Source: Ferrigenium straubiae
GTDB taxonomy: Bacteria > Pseudomonadota > Gammaproteobacteria > Burkholderiales > Gallionellaceae
Assembly: GCA_019449655.1 (NCBI GenBank)
Contig: JAHQXD010000003.1
Span: 99,611-163,610, forward strand
Reading direction: 5' to 3'
Length of the DNA: 64,000 bases
The notes beneath the pieces are model-generated. The model worked only from the letters and a program-made list of their open reading frames with translations. It had not been told where the DNA came from and made no database searches. This document shows, in pieces, positions 1 through 6,367 of this stretch. Numbering within the stretch: the first letter of the stretch is position 1; each line of letters begins with the position of its first letter. The translations under genes were made by a program, and so were the position numbers.

Positions 1-17
1 GGGGCTGGGGGAGAGGG
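1..17. repeat. Partial copy of a dispersed CTCTCCC/GGGAGAG repeat
   Basis: GGGGCTGGGGGAGAGGG at the window edge is identical to 38991-39007 and similar to 1524-1540. It is the right-hand end of a palindromic repeat whose left part lies outside the window. Confidence 0.6.
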
Positions 18-44
18 AACGCACGCTACAAGGAGTAAAAAACC

Positions 45-533
45 ATGCCATCTTTCGACATCGTTTCCGAAGTAGAAAAGACCGAGGTCAAGAACGCGGT
101 CGAGCAAACCAACAAGGAAGTCGGCACGCGCTTCGACTTCAAGGGCTCGGACGCGCGCGTCGAGCAGGCCGAGCTCAAGCTCACCGTATGTGCCGACAAC
201 GAATTCCAGCTCGATCAGGTGCAGGACATCCTGAACGGCAAGCTGGCCAAGCGCGGCGTGGACATCAAGTGCCTGGAGATCAGCGACAAGATCGAAAAGG
301 TCAGTGGCAACAAGGTGAAGCGCTCCTGCGAAGTGAAAGTCGGCGTGGAGATCGAGCTGGCGAAGAAGATCGTCAAGCTGCTCAAGGACAGCAAGATGAA
401 GGTGCAGGCCAGTATCCAGGGCGACACCGTGCGCGTCACCGGCAAGAACCGCGACGACCTGCAAGCCGCCATCGCCTTCGTCAGGAAATCGATCACCGAC
501 TTCCCCTTGCAGTACCAGAATTTCCGCGACTGA
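45..533 (+). CDS. yajQ: YajQ family nucleotide-binding protein
   Basis: A 162-aa cytosolic protein that matches the YajQ/DUF520 family over its full length, from [12 protein letters not shown] to the terminal [10 protein letters not shown] signature. YajQ proteins have two ferredoxin-like domains; family members bind nucleic acid, and some bind cyclic di-GMP and act as transcription co-regulators. The ATG is preceded by a strong AAGGAG site about 10 bases upstream. It is the first gene of the window and stands 59 bases before the DJ-1 family gene on the same strand. The c-di-GMP role is family knowledge; nothing in this sequence alone proves it, though several other c-di-GMP components lie in the window. 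Confidence 0.95.
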   Translation: MPSFDIVSEVEKTEVKNAVEQTNKEVGTRFDFKGSDARVEQAELKLTVCADNEFQLDQVQDILNGKLAKRGVDIKCLEISDKIEKVSGNKVKRSCEVKVGVEIELAKKIVKLLKDSKMKVQASIQGDTVRVTGKNRDDLQAAIAFVRKSITDFPLQYQNFRD

Positions 534-592
534 TATTTTCCCTACAGGACAATCGGACTGGATGATTGGTTGATTTTCCAAAGGAGACTGCC

Positions 593-1135
593 ATGCCCAA
601 AGTTCTCGTCATGCTCGCGCAAGGCTGCGAGGAAATCGAAGCCGTCACCACCATCGATATCCTGCGCCGCGCCGGCATCGAAGTGACCAGCGCGGGGCTG
701 GACGACCTGCCGGTGCTCGCGAGCCGCGGCGTGATGCTGCTCGCGGATACCACGCTCGACCTCGCGCAGCATCAGGATTTCGACATGATCGTGTTGCCCG
801 GCGGCCAGCCCGGCACCGACAACCTCAGGGCCGGCAAGCGCCTCACCGCGCTGCTGCAACAGATGGCGCGCCAGGACAAATATCTCGCCGCGATCTGTGC
901 TGCACCCTCGGTGCTCGCCGCCGCCGGACTGCTCGACGGGCGCAAGGCTGCCTGCTACCCGACCTGCCTCGACGACTACCCCAATGTGAACCTGCAAAGC
1001 GCCGCCGTCGTGGAAGACGGCAAGATCATCACCTCGCGCGGCCCCGGCACGGCAATGGATTTCGCGCTGACCCTGGTGGAGCGGCTGGCCGGCAAGGCCA
1101 AGCGGGATGAAGTCGAAGCTGCACTCGTCCGCTGA
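593..1135 (+). CDS. DJ-1/PfpI (ThiJ) family protein
   Basis: A 180-aa protein of the DJ-1 class of glutamine-amidotransferase-like folds. The nucleophile-elbow cysteine is Cys102 in AAICAAPSVL, and the conserved N-terminal acidic residues are in GCEEIEA (residues 11-17). Family members act as stress-related deglycase-like or redox-sensing proteins; the exact substrate is uncertain. The ATG at 593 was chosen over the in-frame GTG-type start at 566 because AAGGAGA lies 6 bases upstream and the family begins with PKVLVMLAQG. The next gene starts 9 bases after the stop, so the two may be co-transcribed. Confidence 0.92.
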   Translation: MPKVLVMLAQGCEEIEAVTTIDILRRAGIEVTSAGLDDLPVLASRGVMLLADTTLDLAQHQDFDMIVLPGGQPGTDNLRAGKRLTALLQQMARQDKYLAAICAAPSVLAAAGLLDGRKAACYPTCLDDYPNVNLQSAAVVEDGKIITSRGPGTAMDFALTLVERLAGKAKRDEVEAALVR

Positions 1136-1144
1136 ATCGTCTCC

Positions 1145-1942
1145 TTGTTCAAGAAACTCCCGCCCGCCGTCGCCGCAGCGCTGCTGCAAATCACGGCATT
1201 CGCACTGACCCTGCTTGGCGTCCACCTTTTTGACCTGCAACCCTCTCCACTCGCTTTGGCATTGCTGTGCGGCGCCTACGCCGCGACCCTCGGCCGCCTC
1301 GCCGGGCTGGCGGGCTGGTGGCTGCCGATCCAGTTCGCCTTCGCCCCGGCACTGGTGCTGGTGCTCGCGCTCGACATCCCGCCCGATTATTTCCTCGCCG
1401 CCTTCCTCATCCTGCTCGCGGTGTACGGGAGCACCTTCCGCACCCAGGTGCCGCTCTATCTCTCCAGCGACAAGGTGTGGCACGCGCTGGAATCCTTCCT
1501 CCCCTCTCCCGCGAGCGGGAGAGGAGCCGGGGGAGAGGGGAATGGTGATGGCAAACCAAATTTCCACTTCATCGATCTCGGCTCCGGCCTCGGCGGCGTG
1601 CTGACCCACCTCGCGCGCGTGCGCCCGGACGGGCGCTACACCGGCGTCGAATCCGCCCCGCTGCCCTGCCTCGCAAGCTGGCTGCGCATCCGCCTCGGCG
1701 GCCATCGCAACTGCAAAGTACACTGGGGCAGCCTGTGGAACTGCGACCTTTCTCAATATGACGTGGTGTACGCCTACCTCTCGCCCGTGCCGATGGAGCG
1801 CCTGTGGCAGAAGGCACGCACCGAGATGCGCCCCGGCAGCGTGTTCGTCAGCAGCACCTTCGCCGTGCCGGAGCAGACCCCGCACGAGACCGTGCAGGTG
1901 GACGACCTGCACCGCTCCACGCTGCTGGTGTGGCGCATGTAA
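1145..1942 (+). CDS. Membrane-anchored SAM-dependent methyltransferase-like protein
   Basis: A 265-aa protein read from a TTG. The first ~110 residues form three or four hydrophobic segments (SLALALLCGAYAATL, FAPALVLVLAL, FLAAFLILLAVYG). The second half has a Rossmann methyltransferase motif I (FIDLGSGLGG, about residues 141-150) and an acidic strand-2 residue in YTGVES. The acceptor is unknown. Between the halves lies a Pro/Ser/Gly-rich linker encoded by an in-frame dispersed repeat (1501-1540). No good ribosome binding site precedes the TTG, so translational coupling to the DJ-1 gene is plausible. Confidence 0.75.
   Translation: MFKKLPPAVAAALLQITAFALTLLGVHLFDLQPSPLALALLCGAYAATLGRLAGLAGWWLPIQFAFAPALVLVLALDIPPDYFLAAFLILLAVYGSTFRTQVPLYLSSDKVWHALESFLPSPASGRGAGGEGNGDGKPNFHFIDLGSGLGGVLTHLARVRPDGRYTGVESAPLPCLASWLRIRLGGHRNCKVHWGSLWNCDLSQYDVVYAYLSPVPMERLWQKARTEMRPGSVFVSSTFAVPEQTPHETVQVDDLHRSTLLVWRM
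1501..1540. repeat. Dispersed palindromic CTCTCCC repeat inside a coding region
   Basis: CCTCTCCCGCGAGCGGGAGAGG followed by a GGGGGAGAGGGG tail, a stem-loop with an extra arm. The same arrangement is intergenic at 38949-39007 and truncated at 1-17. Here it is read in frame as a Pro/Ser/Gly-rich linker. Confidence 0.75.
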
Positions 1943-2026
1943 CCAAACACCCATTGCCGCACCCACGTTCCGAATCCCCATTGACGACAGTCTCATTGAG
2001 TACATTCTCAACTCCACCCCTTCACA

Positions 2027-2055
2027 TTGACACGGCGTAGCCGGTGGGCTACAGT
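2027..2055 (+). promoter_or_regulatory. Promoter and operator of the toxin-antitoxin operon
   Basis: A consensus -35 TTGACA (2027-2032) is separated by 17 bases from TACAGT (2050-2055). A perfect inverted repeat GTAGCC-GGTG-GGCTAC (2037-2052) lies in the spacer and touches the -10. This is a classic position for an autoregulatory operator. The toxin ATG follows at 2062, leaving a very short leader. Confidence 0.7.
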
Positions 2056-2061
2056 TACCCC

Positions 2062-2352
2062 ATGATCGAAATTCGTAAAACCGAAAAGTATGCTCAGTGG
2101 CTCGATGGTCTCCGTAACATTAACGCGCGTGCGCGCATTCAAGCTCGAATCGAGCGTTTGGCAACTGGAAATGCCGGAGACGTTAAGCCAGTGGGCGAAG
2201 GAGTCTCAGAACTGAGAATCGATTATGGTCCGGGCTACCGGGTTTATTTCACAAAGCGTGGGCGGGAGTTGGTGATCCTGCTGGCCGGGGGTGACAAAAG
2301 CACTCAAGCTGCCGACATCAAAGCTGCATTGCGCCTCGCACACAACCTTTAG
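2062..2352 (+). CDS. Type II toxin, RelE/ParE superfamily (HigB-like killer protein)
   Basis: A 96-aa protein matching the putative addiction-module killer family (TIGR02683-like): basic N-terminal helices, then VSELRIDYGPGYRVYF and the signature VILLAGGDKSTQAADIKAA. Such toxins usually cleave mRNA at the ribosome. Toxin-first order with the antitoxin downstream is typical of this family. ATG 2062 is preferred over the GTG at 2044 because that GTG lies inside the operator and -10 region. The gene stops 9 bases before the antitoxin start, and the antitoxin's ribosome binding site overlaps its stop codon. Confidence 0.9.
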   Translation: MIEIRKTEKYAQWLDGLRNINARARIQARIERLATGNAGDVKPVGEGVSELRIDYGPGYRVYFTKRGRELVILLAGGDKSTQAADIKAALRLAHNL

Positions 2353-2361
2353 GAGCACATG

Positions 2362-2661
2362 ATGACCAAAACCATTACTACTCGTTACGATATTGCCGAA
2401 CATCTTCGCACTCCCGAAGAGATGGCGGCCTACCTGGAGGCGTGCCTTGAGGAGGCCGATGGCGATGCGGCATTCATTGCCAAGGCGCTGGGAGATATTG
2501 CTCGCGCCAAAGGTATGACCCAAGTGGCTCGCGATGCGGGTTTATCTCGTGAAAGCCTTTACAAGGCGCTCTCCGGGGAGCGCAGCCCGGATTTCGACAC
2601 CATCCTCAAGGTCGTTGGTGCGTTGGGTCTGAAGCTGCATGCCGAAGCAGCGCATGGCTGA
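2362..2661 (+). CDS. Type II antitoxin, addiction-module antidote (HTH)
   Basis: A 99-aa antidote protein (TIGR02684-like), with an N-terminal toxin-binding segment (YDIAEHLRTPEEMAAYLEACLEE) and a C-terminal Cro/XRE-type helix-turn-helix (GMTQVARDAGLSRESLYKALSG). It should neutralise the upstream toxin and repress the shared promoter through the inverted repeat at 2037-2052. Two tandem ATGs occur at 2359 and 2362. The second is chosen because AGGAG at 2351-2355 then sits 6 bases away. Confidence 0.9.
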   Translation: MTKTITTRYDIAEHLRTPEEMAAYLEACLEEADGDAAFIAKALGDIARAKGMTQVARDAGLSRESLYKALSGERSPDFDTILKVVGALGLKLHAEAAHG

Positions 2662-2679
2662 TTCCAATGTCCACGGCGC

Positions 2680-2715
2680 TAGGCCGAATTATCTAGGCAT
2701 TTCGGCATATTGTTC
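2680..2715 (+). promoter_or_regulatory. Palindromic regulatory-like site, copy 1
   Basis: The core at 2684-2705 pairs 8 of 11 positions of a 22-base dyad whose consensus half-site is CCGAAATAC around a CTAG centre. It is flanked by TAGG on the left and CATATTGTTC on the right. Near-identical copies lie at 52508-52543 and 58079-58114, each upstream of an accessory or unknown gene. This copy precedes the gene at 2843. Confidence 0.6.
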
Positions 2716-2842
2716 GGGAAGGGAGAATCGCGTAAGGTGCCGGGCAATATTTTTCTCGATAGTTCTTGAAAGTGCCTTTCCCGGCATTTTTTAGGGTGTC
2801 TATTTCATGTTATGCCCAAAACAACACAGGTGAGCTATAGCC

Positions 2843-3199
2843 ATGACGCAAACAATTAATATCGAATGCATATCGCCAGAAGACGCCAGTGTGTTGAGAG
2901 GGGCGCTAAGTCTGCTTGTGGGCGTTGACGTTGAACCCGAGTTGATGCTCAAAGCCGGCCCGCGAGATTACAAAAAAGTTGTTTCATTCATTGCTATTGC
3001 GGCAGCTATCACTGCTTGCGCAGCAGCTATCGTTGCCGAGCTTTCTGCGCTCGGATACAAAAATATTTCCATCAATGGCAAGGTTGTCATGCTTTCGGTA
3101 TTTTCTATTGAAGGCGCGCTTAATGCCACTAATGGCAAAGAAGCAGGCAACACAAAAAATAATGGCAACAGCAATGCCAATGGGGTCAATCGTGATTAA
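2843..3199 (+). CDS. Unrecognised small protein with one membrane segment
   Basis: A 118-aa protein I do not recognise. It has a short acidic N-terminal part (residues 1-48), a hydrophobic helix VVSFIAIAAAITACAAAIVAEL near residues 48-69, a short beta-like stretch and an Asn/Gly/Lys-rich tail. It is AT-richer than its neighbours and lies with the next two genes in an accessory segment. A palindromic site shared with two other loci sits about 130 bases upstream. The composition is consistent with transfer, but function cannot be assigned. Confidence 0.6.
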   Translation: MTQTINIECISPEDASVLRGALSLLVGVDVEPELMLKAGPRDYKKVVSFIAIAAAITACAAAIVAELSALGYKNISINGKVVMLSVFSIEGALNATNGKEAGNTKNNGNSNANGVNRD

Positions 3200-3253
3200 A
3201 AAGTTAATTTGTATTGTGTCTATTTTTCGCAATCAGCATAACCCTGCGCTCAA

Positions 3254-3311
3254 AAGGGGCGCGGGGAACGGCATGGCTTTTCAATCAGAGCTTGGGAGCG
3301 CCGCGCCCCTT
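3254..3311. other. Strong inverted repeat upstream of a small hypothetical gene
   Basis: AAGGGGCGCGG (3254-3264) is the exact complement of CCGCGCCCCTT (3301-3311), with a 36-base loop. The structure ends 29 bases before the ATG at 3341. It is GC-rich in an otherwise AT-rich segment and could be a leader hairpin, a terminator without a T tract, or a repeat. Confidence 0.55.
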
Positions 3312-3340
3312 AGCTCCACGCTGGGCATACAAGGAATCCT

Positions 3341-3658
3341 ATGACACACTACAAAACTTTTGAGTATCAGTTTGATGATGGCACAAAAACAACCGCATGC
3401 GCGGTGGTTGCCGCTCACAACATGGGGAAAGGGATATTAATAGAGTTTGCATCGCCGAAAAACTCGACCATGAGAAAAATAAAATTTGTAGCTGACGCAA
3501 GAGCCCCGAACTCGCTCGCACTCGCAAGCAGCCTGAGTAACGAAAAATTCGTTGCGTATGCCATCCAGAAATTTCTAGCCGAAAAATGGGGAGATCGCTT
3601 ATCTAGGGTTAATGTTGCTTCAGAAACGATTCACATCGAATCCATTGTATTGGAGTAA
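3341..3658 (+). CDS. Unrecognised small soluble protein
   Basis: A 105-aa protein with no membrane segment or signal peptide. It begins MTHYKTFEYQFDDGTKTTA and reads as an alternation of short beta strands and one helix (KFVAYAIQKFLAEKWGDRL). AAGGA stands 6 bases before the ATG. It ends 4 bases before the lipoprotein gene, so the two are probably one operon. Adenine-rich codons differ from the GC-rich core genes. I cannot assign a family. Confidence 0.6.
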   Translation: MTHYKTFEYQFDDGTKTTACAVVAAHNMGKGILIEFASPKNSTMRKIKFVADARAPNSLALASSLSNEKFVAYAIQKFLAEKWGDRLSRVNVASETIHIESIVLE

Positions 3659-3662
3659 CAAG

Positions 3663-4739
3663 ATGATCCGATACCCTCTTATATCAATTTCAATTATTGC
3701 AGTTGCCGTGGCCGTAGCAGCATGTACAAAAGCTGACGATACGCAAAAGACTGCCAACAGCAATGCTCCCACGCCCGTTTCATCAACAGTTGAACTGAAA
3801 ACAGAGAAACCACTTGATCCCTTGTTTGCCGACGCCAAGTCATGTTTGAAGGAATGTATTGGCCAACTTCCGAATTACGACAGCCCAGATACAGAGTTTG
3901 CGATTCCAAGAAAATTTAGCGACTTCCTGAAAGGAACAGATTATGGACAGGATCGCTTCCTTAACTTACTTGAGCAAATGCCTCCAGACTTCATGAAATT
4001 TGGCGTCATTGGCCCAGATGAACACCCTGGACTAGAAATGTCGGGCTGGATTTCGCACCGGCTAGAACGCAATGGTACCCCAATCTATATCTACACTCAT
4101 GTTGGACTTCCAGAGGGAGTTCCCCTACGGCGAAGAGCAGGTAGCTTAATCGTTGCTGTCAATCCAAAAACGAAGGAAATGGCCACAGTGTTCAATGGTG
4201 AACAAGATTTGAGCCATTATATTTTTGTCGGAAGCTCGAATCTTCTTTCGTTCATAGTTGCATATATTTCTGCCTCTGAGGCGGAAACTGAGAAAGCCTA
4301 TAAGATCAGCAGCACGCAGCAAACTGAAATTCTAGTATTCCCGATCCCCAATGATCGGATTGTTGACGTCGAACGTCGCCTTATCTATCTGAATTCAATT
4401 TACAGAAACGGTGAAATTACAGGGGCATACTCTGCCTATAATGCCGGAGAGGCGCTACGAAAAGTGCCCCATGAAAAACAGTGGTGGGTCGCAAATAGCT
4501 CATTCACCGAATGCTTTGAAAGCGGTGGGCCTGCTGCAAAGCTTGATGAGTTCGAGGGCTTCACCGACAAGCCACGTACACAGGATTACCGTAATTCAAG
4601 CGGCAACCTCGCCAAGGTTGAAGTCATTAATGCGACTGGCAGTGGACAAGAAACTGTATGGACCTACTACAAAGAAAAATCCCAGTGTGAAGCTGAGCAA
4701 GTCAACGCAACAAAATCACTCGCAGACAGATACCGATAG
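3663..4739 (+). CDS. Unrecognised lipoprotein
   Basis: A 358-aa protein. The N-terminus MIRYPLISISIIAVAVAVAAC is a lipoprotein signal peptide ending in a V-A-A-C lipobox at Cys21, followed by a Thr/Ser/Asn-rich tether. The rest (about residues 45-358) is a soluble domain with six cysteines that I do not recognise. ATG 3663 was chosen over an earlier in-frame TTG at 3612 because the lipoprotein signal begins there. It is the last gene of the AT-richer accessory segment; its paired small gene upstream may be a partner. Confidence 0.7.
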   Translation: MIRYPLISISIIAVAVAVAACTKADDTQKTANSNAPTPVSSTVELKTEKPLDPLFADAKSCLKECIGQLPNYDSPDTEFAIPRKFSDFLKGTDYGQDRFLNLLEQMPPDFMKFGVIGPDEHPGLEMSGWISHRLERNGTPIYIYTHVGLPEGVPLRRRAGSLIVAVNPKTKEMATVFNGEQDLSHYIFVGSSNLLSFIVAYISASEAETEKAYKISSTQQTEILVFPIPNDRIVDVERRLIYLNSIYRNGEITGAYSAYNAGEALRKVPHEKQWWVANSSFTECFESGGPAAKLDEFEGFTDKPRTQDYRNSSGNLAKVEVINATGSGQETVWTYYKEKSQCEAEQVNATKSLADRYR

Positions 4740-5068
4740 TTGGTCGTAACAGTAGACTGGGACATCCTTACAACTCGGGATTAAAGACACCGGAGTCAAA
4801 TTGTTTTTTGCAGAAGGAAGTATGTAAATTCCATCCGGCAGATAGCTTTGCATAGCCATCTGACTAAGTGATCAAACAACGCTCGCCAAGTCATTGGTTA
4901 ACGCTACGTTAATCCGCCCTACATCCTGCCAGCCTTCCCCCGGCGAAGGTGCAACAGCGAAGCCAGCGCCCCCGACAGGACGCCCGCCTTATCCTTACCA
5001 CCTCGGGGCAATAGCCAGCGCCCCGCATCGGGACTACAATCCGCCCAACCTCCCGACAGGAGCAAGCC
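4740..5068. other. 329-base intergenic stretch with a repeat remnant
   Basis: I find no convincing gene here. The left part holds a 23-base repeat half (4783-4805) that recurs inverted at 56678-56700. The composition shifts from AT-rich to GC-rich at about 4915, which marks the right edge of the accessory segment. GACAGGAGCAAGCC just before 5069 supplies the ribosome binding site of the transporter. Confidence 0.5.
4783..4805 (-). repeat. 23-base repeat, copy A
   Basis: On the minus strand this reads AACAATTTGACTCCGGTGTC then TTT. It matches 56678-56700 at 20 of 23 positions. The core GACTCCGGT resembles ends I associate with REP-type elements or transposase remnants. That association is from memory and is not proven here. 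Confidence 0.45.
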
Positions 5069-6367
5069 ATGCCGCGCCACCTTGCCTCCGATGTCCCCCT
5101 TCGCGAAGCCTGGGCCTGGGCGATGTACGACTTCGCCAATTCCGGCTACACCACCATCGTCATCACCGCGATCTTCAATGCCTATTTCGTCGCGGTGGTG
5201 GCGCAGGATGCGCCCTGGGCGACGCTCGCCTGGACGCTGTCGCTCGCGGCTTCCTACGCACTCATCATGCTGACCGCGCCGCTGCTGGGCGCGTATGCCG
5301 ACGCCTATGCCGCGAAGAAGCGCCTGCTTCTCGTCACCACGGCTGGCTGCGTGCTGTTCACCGCCGCGCTCGCCTTCGCCGGGCCGGGCGGGCTGTGGCT
5401 CGCGATTTCGCTGATCGTGCTCTCCAACTTTTTCTACGGCAGCGGCGAGAACCTGATCGCCGCCTTCCTGCCGGAGCTCGCGCGCGAGGACGCCATCGGC
5501 AGCGTCTCGGGCTGGGGCTGGAGCCTCGGCTACGTAGGCGGGCTGGTGAGCCTCGGCGCCTGCCTCGCCTACGTGAGCTGGGCGCAGGCGCGCGGCGAGA
5601 CTGCCGCCGACTTCGTGCCCGTCACCATGCTGATCACGGCGGCGCTGTTCGCCGCGGCGAGCCTGCCGACCTTCCTGATCCTGAGAGAGCGCGCGCAACC
5701 CCAGCCGCACCTCGCGGGAAAGAACATGGCGCAGGAAGCTTTCGCGCGGCTCGCGCACACCGTGCGCCATGCGGCCCACTACCGCGATCTGCGGCGCTTC
5801 CTCGCCTGCACGGTGTTCTACCAGGCGGGCATCCAGGCGGTGGTCACGCTCGCCGCGATCTACGCGCAGCAGGTGATGCACTTCACCACGCAGCAGACGC
5901 TGATGCTGATCTTCGTAGTCAACATCACCGCCGCGCTCGGCGCCTTCGCCTTCGGCCACCTGCAGGACCGCATCGGCCACGTGCAGGCGATCGCATTGAC
6001 GCTGCTCGGCTGGCTGGTCATGGTGGGAATGGCCTGGGCGGCGGAAGGGCCTGAATTATTCTGGGCGGCGGCCAACCTCGCGGGCCTATGTATGGGCGCG
6101 AGCCAGTCGGCGGGGCGCGCGCTGGTGGGGCTGTTCTCCCCGGCCACGCGCCGCGCGGAATTCTTCGGCCTGTGGGGGCTGGCGGTGAAGCTCTCCGCGA
6201 TTCTCGGCCCCGTGACCTACGGGCTGGTGAGCTGGCTCACGCAGGGCGACCACCGCCTCGCGATCCTGATCACCGGCAGCTACTTCCTGGTCGGGCTGCT
6301 GATCCTCGCGGGGGTGGATGCCAAACGCGGCTGCAACGCGGCGCTGGAGCAGGGAGAACGGACTTGA
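5069..6367 (+). CDS. MFS transporter, UMF1 (Atg22-like) family
   Basis: A 432-aa inner-membrane protein with 12 predicted hydrophobic segments. The UMF1 signature WAWAMYDFANSGYTTIVITAIFNAYF is at residues 12-37. A second-half loop reads FSPATRRAEFFGLWGLAVKLSAILGP. Yeast Atg22 exports amino acids from the vacuole, and bacterial substrates are unknown. The stop overlaps the TTG of the next gene (TTGA), so it is translationally coupled to the acyl-ligase/acyltransferase, which suggests a role in lipid or lysolipid metabolism. Confidence 0.9.
   Translation: MPRHLASDVPLREAWAWAMYDFANSGYTTIVITAIFNAYFVAVVAQDAPWATLAWTLSLAASYALIMLTAPLLGAYADAYAAKKRLLLVTTAGCVLFTAALAFAGPGGLWLAISLIVLSNFFYGSGENLIAAFLPELAREDAIGSVSGWGWSLGYVGGLVSLGACLAYVSWAQARGETAADFVPVTMLITAALFAAASLPTFLILRERAQPQPHLAGKNMAQEAFARLAHTVRHAAHYRDLRRFLACTVFYQAGIQAVVTLAAIYAQQVMHFTTQQTLMLIFVVNITAALGAFAFGHLQDRIGHVQAIALTLLGWLVMVGMAWAAEGPELFWAAANLAGLCMGASQSAGRALVGLFSPATRRAEFFGLWGLAVKLSAILGPVTYGLVSWLTQGDHRLAILITGSYFLVGLLILAGVDAKRGCNAALEQGERT

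Noticed and set aside
542-2017. Long open frame on the minus strand opposite the DJ-1 and methyltransferase genes
   Set aside because: It is a mirror of GC-rich coding sequence, with biased Gln/His/Arg/Gly composition and no recognisable motif; the plus-strand genes have clear families.
2735-2800. Possible terminator with CCGGCATTTTTT after the antitoxin
   Set aside because: The stem is only 4-5 bp and imperfect; not called.
6088-6363. N-terminal extension of the acyl-ligase gene
   Set aside because: It would overlap 90 codons of the transporter and lacks homology; TTG 6364 gives the conserved carrier domain start.
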